Shown here piece after piece: positions 40,454 through 50,425 of a stretch of DNA of 64,000 bases. The stretch is taken from positions 2,414,868 to 2,478,867 of the forward strand of contig NZ_KB235914.1 in assembly GCF_000332175.1 (NCBI RefSeq). The letters run 5' to 3'. The stretch is from Pseudanabaena sp. PCC 6802 (lineage in GTDB: Bacteria; Cyanobacteriota; Cyanobacteriia; Pseudanabaenales; Pseudanabaenaceae). Every line of letters begins with the position of its first letter. The stretch's first letter is position 1. Under the pieces are notes generated by a model. It did no database searches, was not told the DNA's origin, and saw only the letters and a list, made by a program, of their open reading frames with translations. The translations under genes and the position numbers were made by a program.

Positions 40454-40924
40454 ATGAGCTTTGTTAACCCTTATCATGGCGATCCGCAAGACGGTCACTT
40501 ATCAACACCCATAAGTGATTCTGGTTTTACGAAGGCTTTTATTGGCAATCTGCCTGCTTACCGCAAAGGGCTGTCTCCCAGCCGTCGTGGTTTAGAGATC
40601 GGCATGGCACACGGCTATTTCTTGTTTGGCCCAGAGGCACTCTGCGGTCCAGCCAGAGGCACAGATGCAGCCAGCATTGCTGCCTTACTAACTGTTGCCG
40701 GAATAATTACGGTTTTGACGATCGCTTTGTCCTTGCATGGCGAAGTAAAAACCGGAAAAGCTTTTGCAACCTATGCTCCTGAAGAGTTCAGAACGTCTTC
40801 AGGCTGGGGTGATTTTGCCAGCAGCTTCTTTATCGGAGCAGCCGGTGGCGCTTTTGTAGCTTATCTGCTATTTGCCAATCTTCCTGGTGTAGATGCCATC
40901 TTTAGAGGACTGGTTAACTATTAG
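40454..40924 (+). CDS. psaL: photosystem I reaction center subunit XI
   Basis: 156 aa. PsaL sits at the centre of the cyanobacterial PSI trimer and binds chlorophylls. The sequence is typical: NPYHGDPQDGHLSTPISDSG, NLPAYRKGLSPSRRGLEIGM, AHGYFLFGPEALCGPARGTD, then two or three membrane helices (ASIAALLTVAGIITVLTIAL, FIGAAGGAFVAYLLFANLPG). The H in MAHGYF and the E in RGLEIG ligate chlorophyll in known structures. psaI follows about 95 bases downstream, with a hairpin between. The ATG lacks a strong ribosome site (TTTAAAGAATTAAG upstream). Confidence 0.97.
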   Translation: MSFVNPYHGDPQDGHLSTPISDSGFTKAFIGNLPAYRKGLSPSRRGLEIGMAHGYFLFGPEALCGPARGTDAASIAALLTVAGIITVLTIALSLHGEVKTGKAFATYAPEEFRTSSGWGDFASSFFIGAAGGAFVAYLLFANLPGVDAIFRGLVNY

Positions 40925-40949
40925 TCTTGAACTATTAATCTTGTCTTAA

Positions 40950-40982
40950 GAAGCCCTATCCTTCAGGGTAGGGAGGATGTCA
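40950..40982 (+). other. hairpin between psaL and psaI resembling an IS200/IS605 right end
   Basis: CCCTATCC, loop TTCA, GGGTAGGG pair with one G-T wobble (40954-40973). The context GAAGCCC-hairpin-GAGGATGTCA (40950-40982) has the form that commonly closes TnpB-type IS200/IS605 elements and the 3' scaffold of their guide RNAs. No tnpB is present, so it would be a relic or a non-autonomous copy. It could also simply adjust the psaL to psaI transcript ratio. Confidence 0.45.
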
Positions 40983-41019
40983 AATCTATTATTCAACTTA
41001 AATTATAGGGAATTTATAC

Positions 41020-41136
41020 ATGTTAGGTTCATACGCAGCATCATATTTGCCCTGGATTTTTATTCCTGTAACCTGCTGGGTGTTCCCAATGGCAGCTATG
41101 GCTCTTTTGTTCCTCTATGTCGAGCGTGAAGCATAG
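41020..41136 (+). CDS. psaI: photosystem I reaction center subunit VIII
   Basis: 38 aa. The peptide begins [20 protein letters not shown] and ends FLYVEREA, one membrane helix with the PsaI hallmarks: the [12 protein letters not shown] entry and the C-terminal V-E-x-E-A. PsaI lies next to PsaL in the trimer contact region of PSI. TATAGGG upstream is a weak ribosome site. It follows psaL and ends before a rho-independent terminator, so psaL-psaI is an operon, the usual cyanobacterial arrangement. Confidence 0.96.
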   Translation: MLGSYAASYLPWIFIPVTCWVFPMAAMALLFLYVEREA

Positions 41137-41167
41137 ATTCACTCTTCAACTTTAGGAATTTATACTC

Positions 41168-41210
41168 AAAAAGGCGACTAGTTTGATTCTATTAGGCTGG
41201 TCGTCTTTTT
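41168..41210 (+). terminator. psaL-psaI terminator
   Basis: AAAAAGGCGACTAG and CTGGTCGTCTTTTT pair over 14 bases with G-T wobbles around a 15-base loop; the descending arm ends in five T. It lies 32 bases after the psaI stop. Confidence 0.85.
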
Positions 41211-41312
41211 GCATGGCTTGGGTTTGTTGATGGGCGGTGGGGGTATTTAAAATTAGGCCTTTGCAAAGCTATCTCGGCTACCCTATAAATATCAATTTGC
41301 AAATGGTTGGAT

Positions 41313-41816
41313 ATGTTTATGCAAAGGTTGGCACGGTTGTTTATTTACCCATTGATCCTGGCGATCGCGATCGCGGTGCTCAGACCTACCTTAGCTAGGG
41401 CTGAACCCCTATCATTTAATTTTGGTGACTTAAAAGGACGCGACTTTTCAGGCCAAGAGCTACGCGGTGCGGGCTTCGCTAAAGCCAATATGGAAGGTGC
41501 AAATTTTGCGAATGCCGATCTCAGAGGTGCGATTTTTAGTGCTTCAGTTCTGCGCCATGCCGATCTGCACGGGGCAGATTTTACCTCTGGTATGCTCGAT
41601 CAGACAGACTTTGCCAATGCCAACCTTAGTAATGCCATTCTGGTAGATACTATCTTGCTGCGAAGTACCTTTGATTTTGCCAATATTACAGGAGCCGATT
41701 TTACCGATGCGATCCTCGATGGCGCTCAGGTTAAATGGTTATGTCAAAAGGCTCAAGGTACCAACTCTAAAACAGGCGTGAGTACTAAGGAATCTCTGGG
41801 TTGCGACCCAAGTTAA
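41313..41816 (+). CDS. thylakoid lumen-type pentapeptide repeat protein
   Basis: 167 aa from the ATG at 41313 (MFMQRLARLFIYPLILAIAI); a TTG two codons earlier is possible. A signal peptide ending TLARAEP targets it to the lumen or periplasm. The mature part has about a dozen A(D/N)LxG/F-type pentapeptides (RDFSGQELRGAGFAKANMEG, ANFANADLRGAIFSASVLRH, ADLHGADFTSGMLDQTDFAN) that form a right-handed beta helix. A C-terminal pair of cysteines (KWLCQKAQ and SLGCDPS) probably makes a disulfide. It resembles the plant lumen proteins TL15/TL17, whose function is unknown. Confidence 0.88.
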   Translation: MFMQRLARLFIYPLILAIAIAVLRPTLARAEPLSFNFGDLKGRDFSGQELRGAGFAKANMEGANFANADLRGAIFSASVLRHADLHGADFTSGMLDQTDFANANLSNAILVDTILLRSTFDFANITGADFTDAILDGAQVKWLCQKAQGTNSKTGVSTKESLGCDPS

Positions 41817-41908
41817 TCAGATTGCCAAGCATAATGGGACTCAACCGGCTAAATAAACCTTGAAAAATTTGTTGCTGTAAAAAATACATTGGCGTAGGGG
41901 CAGGGACA

Positions 41909-41968
41909 GGGGCAGGTTTTGTACGAGCGTTATCGGTAACAAGCAAAAACTTTTAGCTAAACCTGCCC
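41909..41968. repeat. type E inverted repeat
   Basis: GGGGCAGGTTT (41909-41919) and AAACCTGCCC (41959-41968) are inverted arms. They match the copy at 30494-30551 in the arms but not in the loop. It is situated between two plus-strand genes. Confidence 0.7.
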
Positions 41969-42014
41969 GTACTTAGAGCATATCAATGAAAAATTTACAG
42001 GTTGAAAAATTTCC

Positions 42015-43562
42015 ATGAACCCCAACCAGATCCTGCTCTGGACAGTTTGTCTGTCTTGTATCTCCCTGCTAGTACAAATGGTGCGACTGGGTCGTCAAAG
42101 TGGTTGGGGGTGGATTGCAGGTACGATCCTGGTCGTCACGCTTGCCTTAGCTTATTTTGCGCCTACTTGGTCGAGCCTGGTTGGAGGCAGTCTCTGGGCG
42201 ATCTTGCTTGTCATCCCACTTTGCGGCTTGAATAGGCTTAATACTCTAGTCTCGCAGCAACGCTACAGGCATGCGCGCGAGCTAGCTCAGTGGTTGCAAT
42301 TATTGCATCCTATGGACGGACTGCCGGAATATCCTAAATTGCTCGAAGCTCTGGAGATGGGCCAGAACGGCGACTTTGAGCGGGCAACTAAAATTTTGAG
42401 CCGCTATCACAATTCTCCAACCCCCTTAGGTAGAACTGCTGTAGTGTTGCTCTATCGCATGGCAGGTCGTTGGCAAGATCTATTGCTCTGGATCGAAGAG
42501 AACTGCCCGCCTGAGATCTTGCAAACAGATGTAGAGTTAATGTTCTTTTACCTCAGAGCTTTAGGTGAAACTGGCGATCTAAATGGACTATTGCAAGGTT
42601 TAACGAGTTTTGAGCAGCTTGTTGGCAGAACTGGCGATCGCCAAAGTCTAGCTCTCGCAAGAATGATGGTGTTTGCCTTTTGCGGCGATCCTGCCCAGGT
42701 AAAACTCATGTTCGAGCATCAATTGGCCAACTATTCAGCTAGTTTTCAAAGTTTCTGGCTGGCAACTGCTGAAAGTGCCTGTGGCGATCTTTTAAGGGCA
42801 CGAGAAACTTTTGCAGATCTTTGCAATTCTGGCGATGCTTCGCTATGTAATGCTGCCAAGTGGCGACTATCTAGATCTCAAGTCGAGCCGCACGCGATCT
42901 TAACGGCATCGTCAATGCAAATTCTGGAGCGCCTCGGTCGCGAGGTACACCAAGAAAATATGTATGGCAAACCATCCCGTCGAGTGAGCCAGAAAGCCTA
43001 CGGTACATTTTTGCTCATTGGGATAAATCTGGTGGTCTTTGCGATCGAGCTCTTTGCTGGTGGTAGTGAAGATATTGAGGTACTTTACCGCCTGGGTGCT
43101 TTGGTACCAACCGTGATTTTGCAAGGTGAATGGTGGCGTTTGCTGAGTGCCACTTTTTTGCACTTTGGCTATTTGCACCTAGCACTTAATATGCTGGGGC
43201 TTTATTATCTGGGCATCTTTGTGGAACTGAAACTGGGAATCTGGCGCTACCTCGCAACCTACCTCTTTTGCGGGGTGGGGTCGATGTTAGTCGTGACAAT
43301 TCTCGCGATCGCGCAAAACGTCACAGGTCAAATTACGGTAGGAGCCTCCGGCGCAATTATGGGCATGGTGGGGGTAACGGGCGCTATTTTGTTTCAAGCT
43401 TGGCGGAGAGAGAAGTCGCGCTTTGCTGCCCAAAGATTGCGAACGATTATCGCGATCGTGTGCTTGCAGATGTTTTTCGATCTGACCACACCCAATGTCA
43501 GCGCGATCGGGCACACTTCTGGTTTGACTCTGGGATTTTTAATAGGTATGTTCCTCGCATAG
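42015..43562 (+). CDS. rhomboid-family intramembrane serine protease with N-terminal helical-repeat domain
   Basis: 515 aa. Two helices at the start (LLWTVCLSCISLLVQMVRLG, GTILVVTLALAYFAPTWSSL), then a soluble TPR-like region (about 80-310: LARMMVFAFCGDPAQVKLMF, FWLATAESACGDLLRARETF), then the six-helix rhomboid core from about 325. The catalytic Ser445 is in GASGAIMG, the His500 in IGHTSGLTLG, and HLALNMLGLYYLG in the second core helix supplies the His/Asn of the oxyanion region. Rhomboids cleave substrates within the membrane; the soluble part may recruit them. It lies upstream of psaA on the same strand, but a 298-bp leader separates them. Confidence 0.93.
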   Translation: MNPNQILLWTVCLSCISLLVQMVRLGRQSGWGWIAGTILVVTLALAYFAPTWSSLVGGSLWAILLVIPLCGLNRLNTLVSQQRYRHARELAQWLQLLHPMDGLPEYPKLLEALEMGQNGDFERATKILSRYHNSPTPLGRTAVVLLYRMAGRWQDLLLWIEENCPPEILQTDVELMFFYLRALGETGDLNGLLQGLTSFEQLVGRTGDRQSLALARMMVFAFCGDPAQVKLMFEHQLANYSASFQSFWLATAESACGDLLRARETFADLCNSGDASLCNAAKWRLSRSQVEPHAILTASSMQILERLGREVHQENMYGKPSRRVSQKAYGTFLLIGINLVVFAIELFAGGSEDIEVLYRLGALVPTVILQGEWWRLLSATFLHFGYLHLALNMLGLYYLGIFVELKLGIWRYLATYLFCGVGSMLVVTILAIAQNVTGQITVGASGAIMGMVGVTGAILFQAWRREKSRFAAQRLRTIIAIVCLQMFFDLTTPNVSAIGHTSGLTLGFLIGMFLA

Positions 43563-43860
43563 GTATGTTCTTCGCTTAAAGCTGGACTTTGTTAATTTTT
43601 TTTAAGGAAAATATTAAAAATCATCAACGTGAATTGACTGCGAATACTTGCTAATGCCTATCGGCTCTTACTTGAGCGCTATCTAAATAATTGTTAAGCA
43701 GTATCAAGATGGTTCCAGGTCTAAACCTATAATTACCCTTTAAGTCCTTAGCTTTCTATAACCGCAGTCCTTATTTTATTCATAGATTTAGCTTTATAGA
43801 TGGCGAAGGGACAAGCAAACACATAAACCTTGTCTTAATAAATTGAGAGAGGAAACCTCA
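43563..43860 (+). promoter_or_regulatory. psaA upstream region with candidate -10
   Basis: 298 bases of AT-rich leader. TATAAT at 43728-43733 is a perfect -10 hexamer; no good -35 stands 17 bases before it (CAAGAT at 43705-43710), consistent with an activator-dependent promoter. The transcript would have a leader of about 120 bases. GAGAGAGGAAACCTCA, with GAGG/CCTC able to pair, lies just before the ATG at 43861. Confidence 0.5.
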
Positions 43861-46119
43861 ATGACAATGACTCCTCAAAAGCCAGAGGCAAAGGTAAAAG
43901 TGAGTGTCGATCGCGATGTCGTGCCTACCTCGTTTGATACGTGGGGACAGCCAGGACATTTCGATCGCGCTCTAAAGAAGGGACCAAAAACCACTACCTG
44001 GATTTGGAACCTTCATGCCGATGTCCATGACTTTGATAGTTTTACAAACGAAGAAGACACTGCTCGCAAGATTTTTTCCGTCCACTTTGGACACTTGGGA
44101 GTTGTCTTTATATGGCTCAGTGGTATGTACTACCACGGCGCTAAATTCTCTAATTACGTTGCCTGGTTGAGCGATCCCGTAAAGATCAAACCCAGCGCGC
44201 AGGTTGTCTGGCCGATTGTCGGTCAAGAAATTTTAAATGGAGACGTCGGTGGCGGCTTCCAGGGTATTCAAATTACCTCCGGGCTGTTCCACATGTGGCG
44301 TGCTGCTGGTATTACAACGGAATATCAGTTGCTCTGCACGGCGATCGGCGGTCTGGTAATGGCTGGTCTGATGTTCCATGCCGGTTGGTTCCACTATCAC
44401 AAGGCCGCTCCTAAGCTGGAATGGTTCCAAAATGTGGAATCAGCGATGAACCACCACCTCGCTGGTCTTTTCGGGCTAGGTTCTCTAGCTTGGGCAGGGC
44501 ACCAGGTGCATGTATCGCTCCCAATCAACACCTTGTTAGATTTGGGTGTAGCACCTAAGGACATTCCAGCGCCACACGAGTTCATCCTGAACTCCAGCTT
44601 GATGGCAGAACTGTTCCCCAGCTTTGCTAAGGGTCTGACTCCTTTCTTTACGTTAAATTGGGGCGTTTACTCTGATTTCATCACGTTTAGAGGTGGTTTG
44701 AACCCTCAAACTGGCTCTTTGTGGATGACAGATCAGATCCACCATCACCTGGCGCTAGCGGTAATGTTCATTGTTGCCGGCCACATGTACCGCACTAACT
44801 GGGGTATCGGTCACAGCATGAAGGAAATGCTAGAAGCTCATAAAGATCCCGTAATGATTACCGGTAACGGTCACAAGGGTCTGTATGAAGTATTCAACAC
44901 TTCTTGGCACGCTCAGCTAGCAGTTAACCTGGCGATCGGCGGTTCAGTAACGATTATTGCCGCTCAGCACATGTATGCTATGCCTGCATACCCATACATT
45001 GCTACCGACTACGCCACTCAGATCTCGCTATTCACCCACCACATGTGGATTGGCGGCTTTATGATCTGCGGTGCTGCTGCTCATGCTGGCATTTTCATGG
45101 TGCGCGACTACGATCCAGCCGTAAATAATCACAACGTGCTGGACAACATTCTGCGTCATAGAGATGCAGTTATTTCTCACCTCAACTGGGTATGTATTTT
45201 CCTTGGCTTCCACAGCTTCGGTCTGTACATCCACAATGACACCATGCGTGCATGGGGTCGTCCGCAGGATATGTTCTCTGATTCAGCGATCTCGCTCAAG
45301 CCCATTTTTGCTAATTGGCTGCAAAGCCTTCATGCTGGTGCGGCTGGTGTCACTGCCCCCTATGCTGGTGCTTCTGTAAGCCCCATCTTTGGCGGTGATG
45401 TCGTTGCAGTTGGCGGCAAAGTCGCAATGGCTCACATGAATCTCGGTACGGCTGACTTTTTGGTGCATCACATTCATGCGTTCACCATTCACGTTACCGT
45501 CCTGATTCTGCTGAAAGGCGTGCTGTTTGCTCGCAACTCTCGTCTGATTCCAGACAAGTCGGAGTTGGGCTTCCGCTTCCCTTGCGATGGTCCTGGTCGT
45601 GGCGGTACTTGCCAAGTTTCAGCATGGGATCACGTGTTCCTTGGTCTCTTCTGGATGTATAACTGCATTTCCGTAGTGATCTTCCACTTTAGCTGGAAGA
45701 TGCAGTCTGATATCTTTGGTACTGTAGCCTCCAACGGCACTGTCACTAATATGACTGGTGGCAACTTTGCAGAAAGCGCATTAACCATTAATGGCTGGTT
45801 GCGTGACTTCCTCTGGGCACAGGCTACGCAGGTATTGACATCCTATGGATCTAGTCTATCTGCTTACAGTCTGATGTTCTTGGCTGCTCACTTTGTCTGG
45901 GCATTTAGCTTGATGTTCTTGTTCAGCGGTCGCGGCTACTGGCAAGAGCTAATTGAGTCTATTCTTTGGGCGCACAACAAGCTTAATTTTGCTCCAGCGA
46001 TTCAACCCCGTGCTTTGAGCATTACTCAAGGCCGTGCAGTGGGCTTAGCTCACTACCTCTTGGGTGGAATTACGACAACATGGGCTTTCTTCTTAGCACG
46101 CTATGGAGCACTTGGATAA
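43861..46119 (+). CDS. psaA: photosystem I P700 chlorophyll a apoprotein A1
   Basis: 752 aa from the ATG at 43861 ([20 protein letters not shown]), preceded by GAGAGAGG; a TTG six codons earlier is rejected. PsaA and PsaB form the PSI heterodimer that carries P700, A0, phylloquinone and cluster FX. The [4Fe-4S] FX loop is [19 protein letters not shown]. Eleven membrane helices and many His ligands ([26 protein letters not shown]) are present, and the end [20 protein letters not shown] is canonical. psaB follows after 24 bases. Length equals the standard 750-755 aa. Confidence 0.98.
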   Translation: MTMTPQKPEAKVKVSVDRDVVPTSFDTWGQPGHFDRALKKGPKTTTWIWNLHADVHDFDSFTNEEDTARKIFSVHFGHLGVVFIWLSGMYYHGAKFSNYVAWLSDPVKIKPSAQVVWPIVGQEILNGDVGGGFQGIQITSGLFHMWRAAGITTEYQLLCTAIGGLVMAGLMFHAGWFHYHKAAPKLEWFQNVESAMNHHLAGLFGLGSLAWAGHQVHVSLPINTLLDLGVAPKDIPAPHEFILNSSLMAELFPSFAKGLTPFFTLNWGVYSDFITFRGGLNPQTGSLWMTDQIHHHLALAVMFIVAGHMYRTNWGIGHSMKEMLEAHKDPVMITGNGHKGLYEVFNTSWHAQLAVNLAIGGSVTIIAAQHMYAMPAYPYIATDYATQISLFTHHMWIGGFMICGAAAHAGIFMVRDYDPAVNNHNVLDNILRHRDAVISHLNWVCIFLGFHSFGLYIHNDTMRAWGRPQDMFSDSAISLKPIFANWLQSLHAGAAGVTAPYAGASVSPIFGGDVVAVGGKVAMAHMNLGTADFLVHHIHAFTIHVTVLILLKGVLFARNSRLIPDKSELGFRFPCDGPGRGGTCQVSAWDHVFLGLFWMYNCISVVIFHFSWKMQSDIFGTVASNGTVTNMTGGNFAESALTINGWLRDFLWAQATQVLTSYGSSLSAYSLMFLAAHFVWAFSLMFLFSGRGYWQELIESILWAHNKLNFAPAIQPRALSITQGRAVGLAHYLLGGITTTWAFFLARYGALG

Positions 46120-46143
46120 TAGCGAGGAGAAATAACTAAAACT

Positions 46144-48372
46144 ATGGCAACTAAATTCCCTAAATTTAGCCAGGACCTCGCTAACGATCCGACTACTCGT
46201 CGGATATGGTACGCGATCGCCACAGCTAACGATTTTGAAAGCCATGACGGCATGACTGAAGAAAATCTTTACCAAAAGATTTTTGCTTCTCACTTCGGCC
46301 ATCTGGCAATCATCTTCCTGTGGGTTTCTGGCAATCTGTTCCATGTCGCCTGGCAAGGTAACTTCGAACAATGGATCAAAGATCCAGTCAATACCAAGCC
46401 AATTGCACACGCAATTTGGGATCCTCAATTTGGCAAAGCAGCAGTTGAAGCTTACAGCCAAGCTGGTGCTACCAGTCCCGTTGATATTTGCTATTCAGGC
46501 GTTTATCACTGGTGGTATACCCAAGGGATGCGCTCCAATCAAGAGCTGTTTGGTGGCGCAATCTGGCTGCTGATATTGGCCGCCGTTCTGCTATTCGCGG
46601 GTTGGCTGCACCTGCAACCCAGTTTCCGCCCCAGCCTGGCCTGGTTCAAGAATGCTGAATCTCGCATGAACCACCATTTGGCAGGTCTGTTTGGCGTTAG
46701 CTCTTTAGCATGGGCCGGTCACATCATCCACGTGGCAATTCCCGAATCTCGCGGACAGCACGTCGGTTGGGACAACTTCTTGAGCGTTTCCCCTCACCCG
46801 GCTGGACTTGCTCCTTTCTTTACGGGCAACTGGGGCGTATATGCCCAAAATCCTGACACTGCCGGTCATATCTTTGGCACGTCTCAGGGCGCGGGTACTG
46901 CAATCCTGACCTTCTTAGGTGGGTTCCATCCTCAAACCGAATCGCTGTGGTTGACTGATATCGCTCATCACCATCTGGCGATCGCCGTGCTATTCATCGT
47001 GGCTGGTCACATGTACCGTACCAACTTCGGTATCGGTCACAGCATGAAGACCATCATGGAAGCACACAACCCACCGGCTGGCACTCCTTTAGGTGGCATC
47101 TTAGGTGATGGTCACAAGGGCATGTACGACACTTATAACGAGTCGCTCCACTTCCAACTCGGATGGCACCTGGCTTGTTTGGGCGTGCTAACTTCTTGGG
47201 TAGCGCAAAACTTCTACTCAATGCCTCCCTATGCCTTTATTGCCAAGGATTACACCACTCAAGCTGCTTTGTTTACTCACCACGAGTACATCGCTGGGTT
47301 CCTGATGCTGGGTGCGTTTGCCCACGGCGCGATCTTCTTGATCCGCGACTACGATCCCGAAGCTAACAAAAACAACGTTTTGGGTCGCATTCTCGATCAC
47401 AAAGAAGCGATTATCTCGCACCTGAGCTGGGTATCTCTATTCTTGGGCTTCCACACCCTAGGTGTATACGTCCACAATGACGTTGTAGTAGCCTTTGGTA
47501 CGCCTGAGAAGCAGATCCTGGTGGAGCCAGTGTTTGCTCAGTGGATTCAAGCAGCCCACGGTAAAGCTCTATATGGCTTTAACGTTCTGCTATCTAATCC
47601 TGATAGCGTTGCCACAACCGCATGGCCCAATCATGGTGATGTCTGGTTGCCAGGCTGGCTAGCTGCAATTAACAGCGAAACCATGTCTCCATTCTTGACC
47701 ATTGGCCCTGGCGACTTCATGGTGCACCATGCGATTGCGCTCGGCCTGCACACCACAACCTTAATTCTGGTTAAGGGTGCGCTAGATGCCCGTGGCTCTA
47801 AGCTAATGCCAGATAAGAAAGACTTTGGCTACAGCTTCCCTTGCGACGGCCCTGGTCGTGGCGGTACTTGCGACATCTCTGCTTGGGATGCCTTCTACTT
47901 AGCTGCTTTCTGGATGCTGAATACTATTGCCTGGTTGACCTTCTACTGGCACTGGAAGCACTTGGGTATTTGGCAAGGCAACGTTGCACAGTTCAACGAG
48001 AACTCAACCTACCTGATGGGATGGTTCCGCGATTATCTCTGGGCAAACTCCGCTCAGCTAATCAACGGCTACAACCCCTTCGGCATGAACAACATCTCCA
48101 TCTGGTCCTGGATCTTCCTGGGCGCTCACCTCTGTTGGGCTGTTGGTTTCATGTTCTTGATCTCGTGGCGTGGCTATTGGCAAGAACTGATCGAGACTTT
48201 GGTTTGGGCGCATCAACGCACGCCACTCGCTCAGCTTGTTTCCTGGAAGGATAAGCCCGTCGCTCTGTCAATCGTACAGGCTCGCTTAGTCGGTCTAGCT
48301 CACTTTGCAACTGGTTTCATCTTTACCTATGCGGCATTTGTGCTAGCCTCAACGGCAACAGCCTTTGGCTAA
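46144..48372 (+). CDS. psaB: photosystem I P700 chlorophyll a apoprotein A2
   Basis: 742 aa. Partner of PsaA in the PSI core. The start [20 protein letters not shown], the FX loop [20 protein letters not shown], the P700-side helix near [20 protein letters not shown] and the end [20 protein letters not shown] are all typical. The GAGGAG sequence upstream lies about 16 bases from the ATG, farther than usual, so translation may depend on psaA. Co-transcribed with psaA; a strong terminator follows 29 bases after the stop. Confidence 0.98.
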   Translation: MATKFPKFSQDLANDPTTRRIWYAIATANDFESHDGMTEENLYQKIFASHFGHLAIIFLWVSGNLFHVAWQGNFEQWIKDPVNTKPIAHAIWDPQFGKAAVEAYSQAGATSPVDICYSGVYHWWYTQGMRSNQELFGGAIWLLILAAVLLFAGWLHLQPSFRPSLAWFKNAESRMNHHLAGLFGVSSLAWAGHIIHVAIPESRGQHVGWDNFLSVSPHPAGLAPFFTGNWGVYAQNPDTAGHIFGTSQGAGTAILTFLGGFHPQTESLWLTDIAHHHLAIAVLFIVAGHMYRTNFGIGHSMKTIMEAHNPPAGTPLGGILGDGHKGMYDTYNESLHFQLGWHLACLGVLTSWVAQNFYSMPPYAFIAKDYTTQAALFTHHEYIAGFLMLGAFAHGAIFLIRDYDPEANKNNVLGRILDHKEAIISHLSWVSLFLGFHTLGVYVHNDVVVAFGTPEKQILVEPVFAQWIQAAHGKALYGFNVLLSNPDSVATTAWPNHGDVWLPGWLAAINSETMSPFLTIGPGDFMVHHAIALGLHTTTLILVKGALDARGSKLMPDKKDFGYSFPCDGPGRGGTCDISAWDAFYLAAFWMLNTIAWLTFYWHWKHLGIWQGNVAQFNENSTYLMGWFRDYLWANSAQLINGYNPFGMNNISIWSWIFLGAHLCWAVGFMFLISWRGYWQELIETLVWAHQRTPLAQLVSWKDKPVALSIVQARLVGLAHFATGFIFTYAAFVLASTATAFG

Positions 48373-48401
48373 CAAACTAACAAGATTAGTCTTGTAGATT
48401 G

Positions 48402-48437
48402 AAATAAAAGAGTCTCCAAATGGGGACTCTTTTATTT
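48402..48437. terminator. psaAB terminator, bidirectional shape
   Basis: AAATAAAAGAGTCTCC, loop AAAT, GGGGACTCTTTTATTT: a 16-bp stem with one G-T pair and A/T-rich flanks on both sides. It ends psaAB on the plus strand and, read the other way, can serve the helicase gene whose stop is at 48444. Confidence 0.93.
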
Positions 48438-48443
48438 ATGAAC

Positions 48444-49934
48444 CTACCAATCTTCCGATGGCTCTGCTGCTTTGGGGCTATCGTAAGACTCCCCGCCGTA
48501 GACGATGCCCAACTGTCGGGATGATGGAAGGGCTGTGATGTTTGAACCATAACTCTCAGGACGTTCGCTTCTACCCCGTCGCCGCTCTGAAGTTCTCTCT
48601 TCACTGGTATTTTCGGCGATGACTTCGTAGAGAATGGCTTGTTTGTTGGGATCGGCCCCGCGTCGCAAAATTCGCCCCAGTCGCTGAATATATTCGCGAG
48701 CCGAACCAGTCCCCGAGAGCAAAATCGCTACGCTCGCGTCAGGTACGTCAACGCCTTCATTTAGTACGTGTGACGTGACCAGGGTTTTATATTCTCCCTG
48801 GCGAAATCGAGTTAAAATTGCGTGGCGTTCTTTTACAGGGGTTTGATGCGTGATCGCAGGAACGAGAAAATCCTGCGAGATACGGTAGACGGTGGCATTG
48901 TCATTCGTGAAAATTAGCACTCGCTCTGGATAGTGTTGCGCCAGTAAATCTGCCATCACCCGCAACTTGCCATCGGTGCCAAGCGCAATTTCCTTCGCCC
49001 GACGGTGCGCCAGCATTGCCCGCCTGCCTGCTTGCGATCGCGCGCTTGCCTGCACGAAGTTTTGCCAGCCCTGCATGCTCCCCAGAGAAATATGCGATTC
49101 CCTGAGAAATTGGTTGCGCGTATCGGTAAGTCGATCGTAGCGATCGCGCTCCTGACTGGAAAGCTTAACTTTAATTTGCACGATCTCATGATCTGCTAAT
49201 GCCTGGCCTGATAATTCTTCAGCGGTCTTGCGATAGACTTCTCGACCAATGAGTAAATCCAGATCGGCATGCCTGCCATCAGTGCGATCGGGTGTTGCCG
49301 TCAATCCTAATCGATAGGGAGCGATGGAATATTCGGCAATTACGCGATTGAAGTCGGTGGGTAGATGATGGCACTCATCAAATACCAATAATCCATATTT
49401 GTTACCCAAGGTCTCGGCATTGATTGCAGCACTATCATAAGTCGCCACTAACAATGGAGTTCTATCCCTAGAACCTCCTCCCAATAAACCGACTTCCACA
49501 TCCGGGAAAGCAGCTACCAGATGGGCATACCATTGATGCATCAGATCTATGGTTGGGACTACGATGAGAGTGCTGCGAGCTACGAGCTGCATCGCTAGTT
49601 GAGCTAGATACGTCTTTCCAGCAGCCGTGGGAAGTACTACAACGCCTTGCTTACCGGCCTGCTGCCATCCTTCTAGGGCTTCACTTTGGTGGCGGTAGGG
49701 TTGCATTTCCATACCAGGTATGAGACTCACCTCAGCAAACGCTTTTGCCTCATCAGTAAAACTTGCATCAGCAGATCGAAGTCCAATGACTATTTCGCGA
49801 TATCTATAGGCATAGGCGCGGAATTTTTCGACGCGATCGTCCCACTCAAAATATTCGACCCAGGCTTTGCCTTTGGGCGGTGGATGCAAAATTAACGTAC
49901 CGCGATCGAATTTTAGTGTGGGAGTTCTAACCAT
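48444..49934 (-). CDS. XPB/Rad25-like superfamily 2 DNA helicase
   Basis: 496 aa. Motif Q-like YRHQSEALEGWQQ, Walker A LPTAAGKTYL at 101-110, motif Ia VVPTIDLMHQW, DECH box at 186-189 (VFDECHHLP), motif III GLTATPDRTDGRHADL, RLGRILRRG motif VI near 430. The R-E-D-like and thumb features of XPB (after motif III) and an N-terminal 75-residue domain with WDDRVEKFRAYAYRYREIVI agree with the XPB-II type of archaea and some bacteria. These unwind or remodel DNA in repair; in archaea XPB-II pairs with the nuclease Bax1, but no Bax1-like gene is adjacent here. The C-terminus is a charged, disordered tail. Confidence 0.88.
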   Translation of the reverse strand: MVRTPTLKFDRGTLILHPPPKGKAWVEYFEWDDRVEKFRAYAYRYREIVIGLRSADASFTDEAKAFAEVSLIPGMEMQPYRHQSEALEGWQQAGKQGVVVLPTAAGKTYLAQLAMQLVARSTLIVVPTIDLMHQWYAHLVAAFPDVEVGLLGGGSRDRTPLLVATYDSAAINAETLGNKYGLLVFDECHHLPTDFNRVIAEYSIAPYRLGLTATPDRTDGRHADLDLLIGREVYRKTAEELSGQALADHEIVQIKVKLSSQERDRYDRLTDTRNQFLRESHISLGSMQGWQNFVQASARSQAGRRAMLAHRRAKEIALGTDGKLRVMADLLAQHYPERVLIFTNDNATVYRISQDFLVPAITHQTPVKERHAILTRFRQGEYKTLVTSHVLNEGVDVPDASVAILLSGTGSAREYIQRLGRILRRGADPNKQAILYEVIAENTSEERTSERRRGRSERPESYGSNITALPSSRQLGIVYGGESYDSPKAAEPSEDW

Positions 49935-50018
49935 GAGGGCTTAAGTTAAAGCTTCTCCAATATTTAGGACAATAGCCATAGCTCTACCAATTTCATGCAT
50001 AGTAGCCAGACTTGACCT

Positions 50019-50288
50019 CTAAGCATAGTCTTGGTACTCATAAAAGTCTTCAGCGTTGAGATCTGTAAACTCTACCAACTCACTGCCCGGTTCGTAGAAT
50101 GGACTCATAGCCTCAGCAGCGTGGACTAATTCCAACTTTTCCCTATCAGAATTAGGCTTTGATATATCTTCACGCACCAATCTTAGAGCAAATTCTATAA
50201 TTTCAAACCGCTCCTCGTTTGGCATTTGTCTTATTATTTCCAAGATTTCAGATTTCATCATCACTCTTTTCTGCATCATTACTTTCAT
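50019..50288 (-). CDS. small acidic protein, antitoxin-like
   Basis: 89 aa from the ATG at 50288; ATGs at 50261 or 50258 are equally plausible (AAAAGAG just upstream). The core KSEILEIIRQMPNEERFEII, EFALRLVREDISKPNSDREK is a helix pair of the sort found in small cyanobacterial antitoxins that accompany MazF or PIN toxins, and the acidic tail (FTDLNAEDFYEYQDYA) would be the toxin-binding part. No toxin gene follows on this strand: the helicase is next. It may be a solitary antitoxin or something else. Confidence 0.55.
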   Translation of the reverse strand: MKVMMQKRVMMKSEILEIIRQMPNEERFEIIEFALRLVREDISKPNSDREKLELVHAAEAMSPFYEPGSELVEFTDLNAEDFYEYQDYA

Positions 50289-50425
50289 TCTATGGCTATG
50301 TAGACGTGACAGCTCTGGTAGACCAGTGGGGCAAAGACCCCACGCAGGGTTGCCATCCCTTTCGAGCTGTCGTGTTTTCTGTTCAAATTGGTATTATTGT
50401 AAAGATTGCGGATCGGGGAATAGAA

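Noticed and set aside
50219-50425. Longer start for the secreted nuclease
   Set aside because: The extension has no signal character and overlaps the antitoxin-like gene; the GTG at 50426 starts a clean signal peptide.
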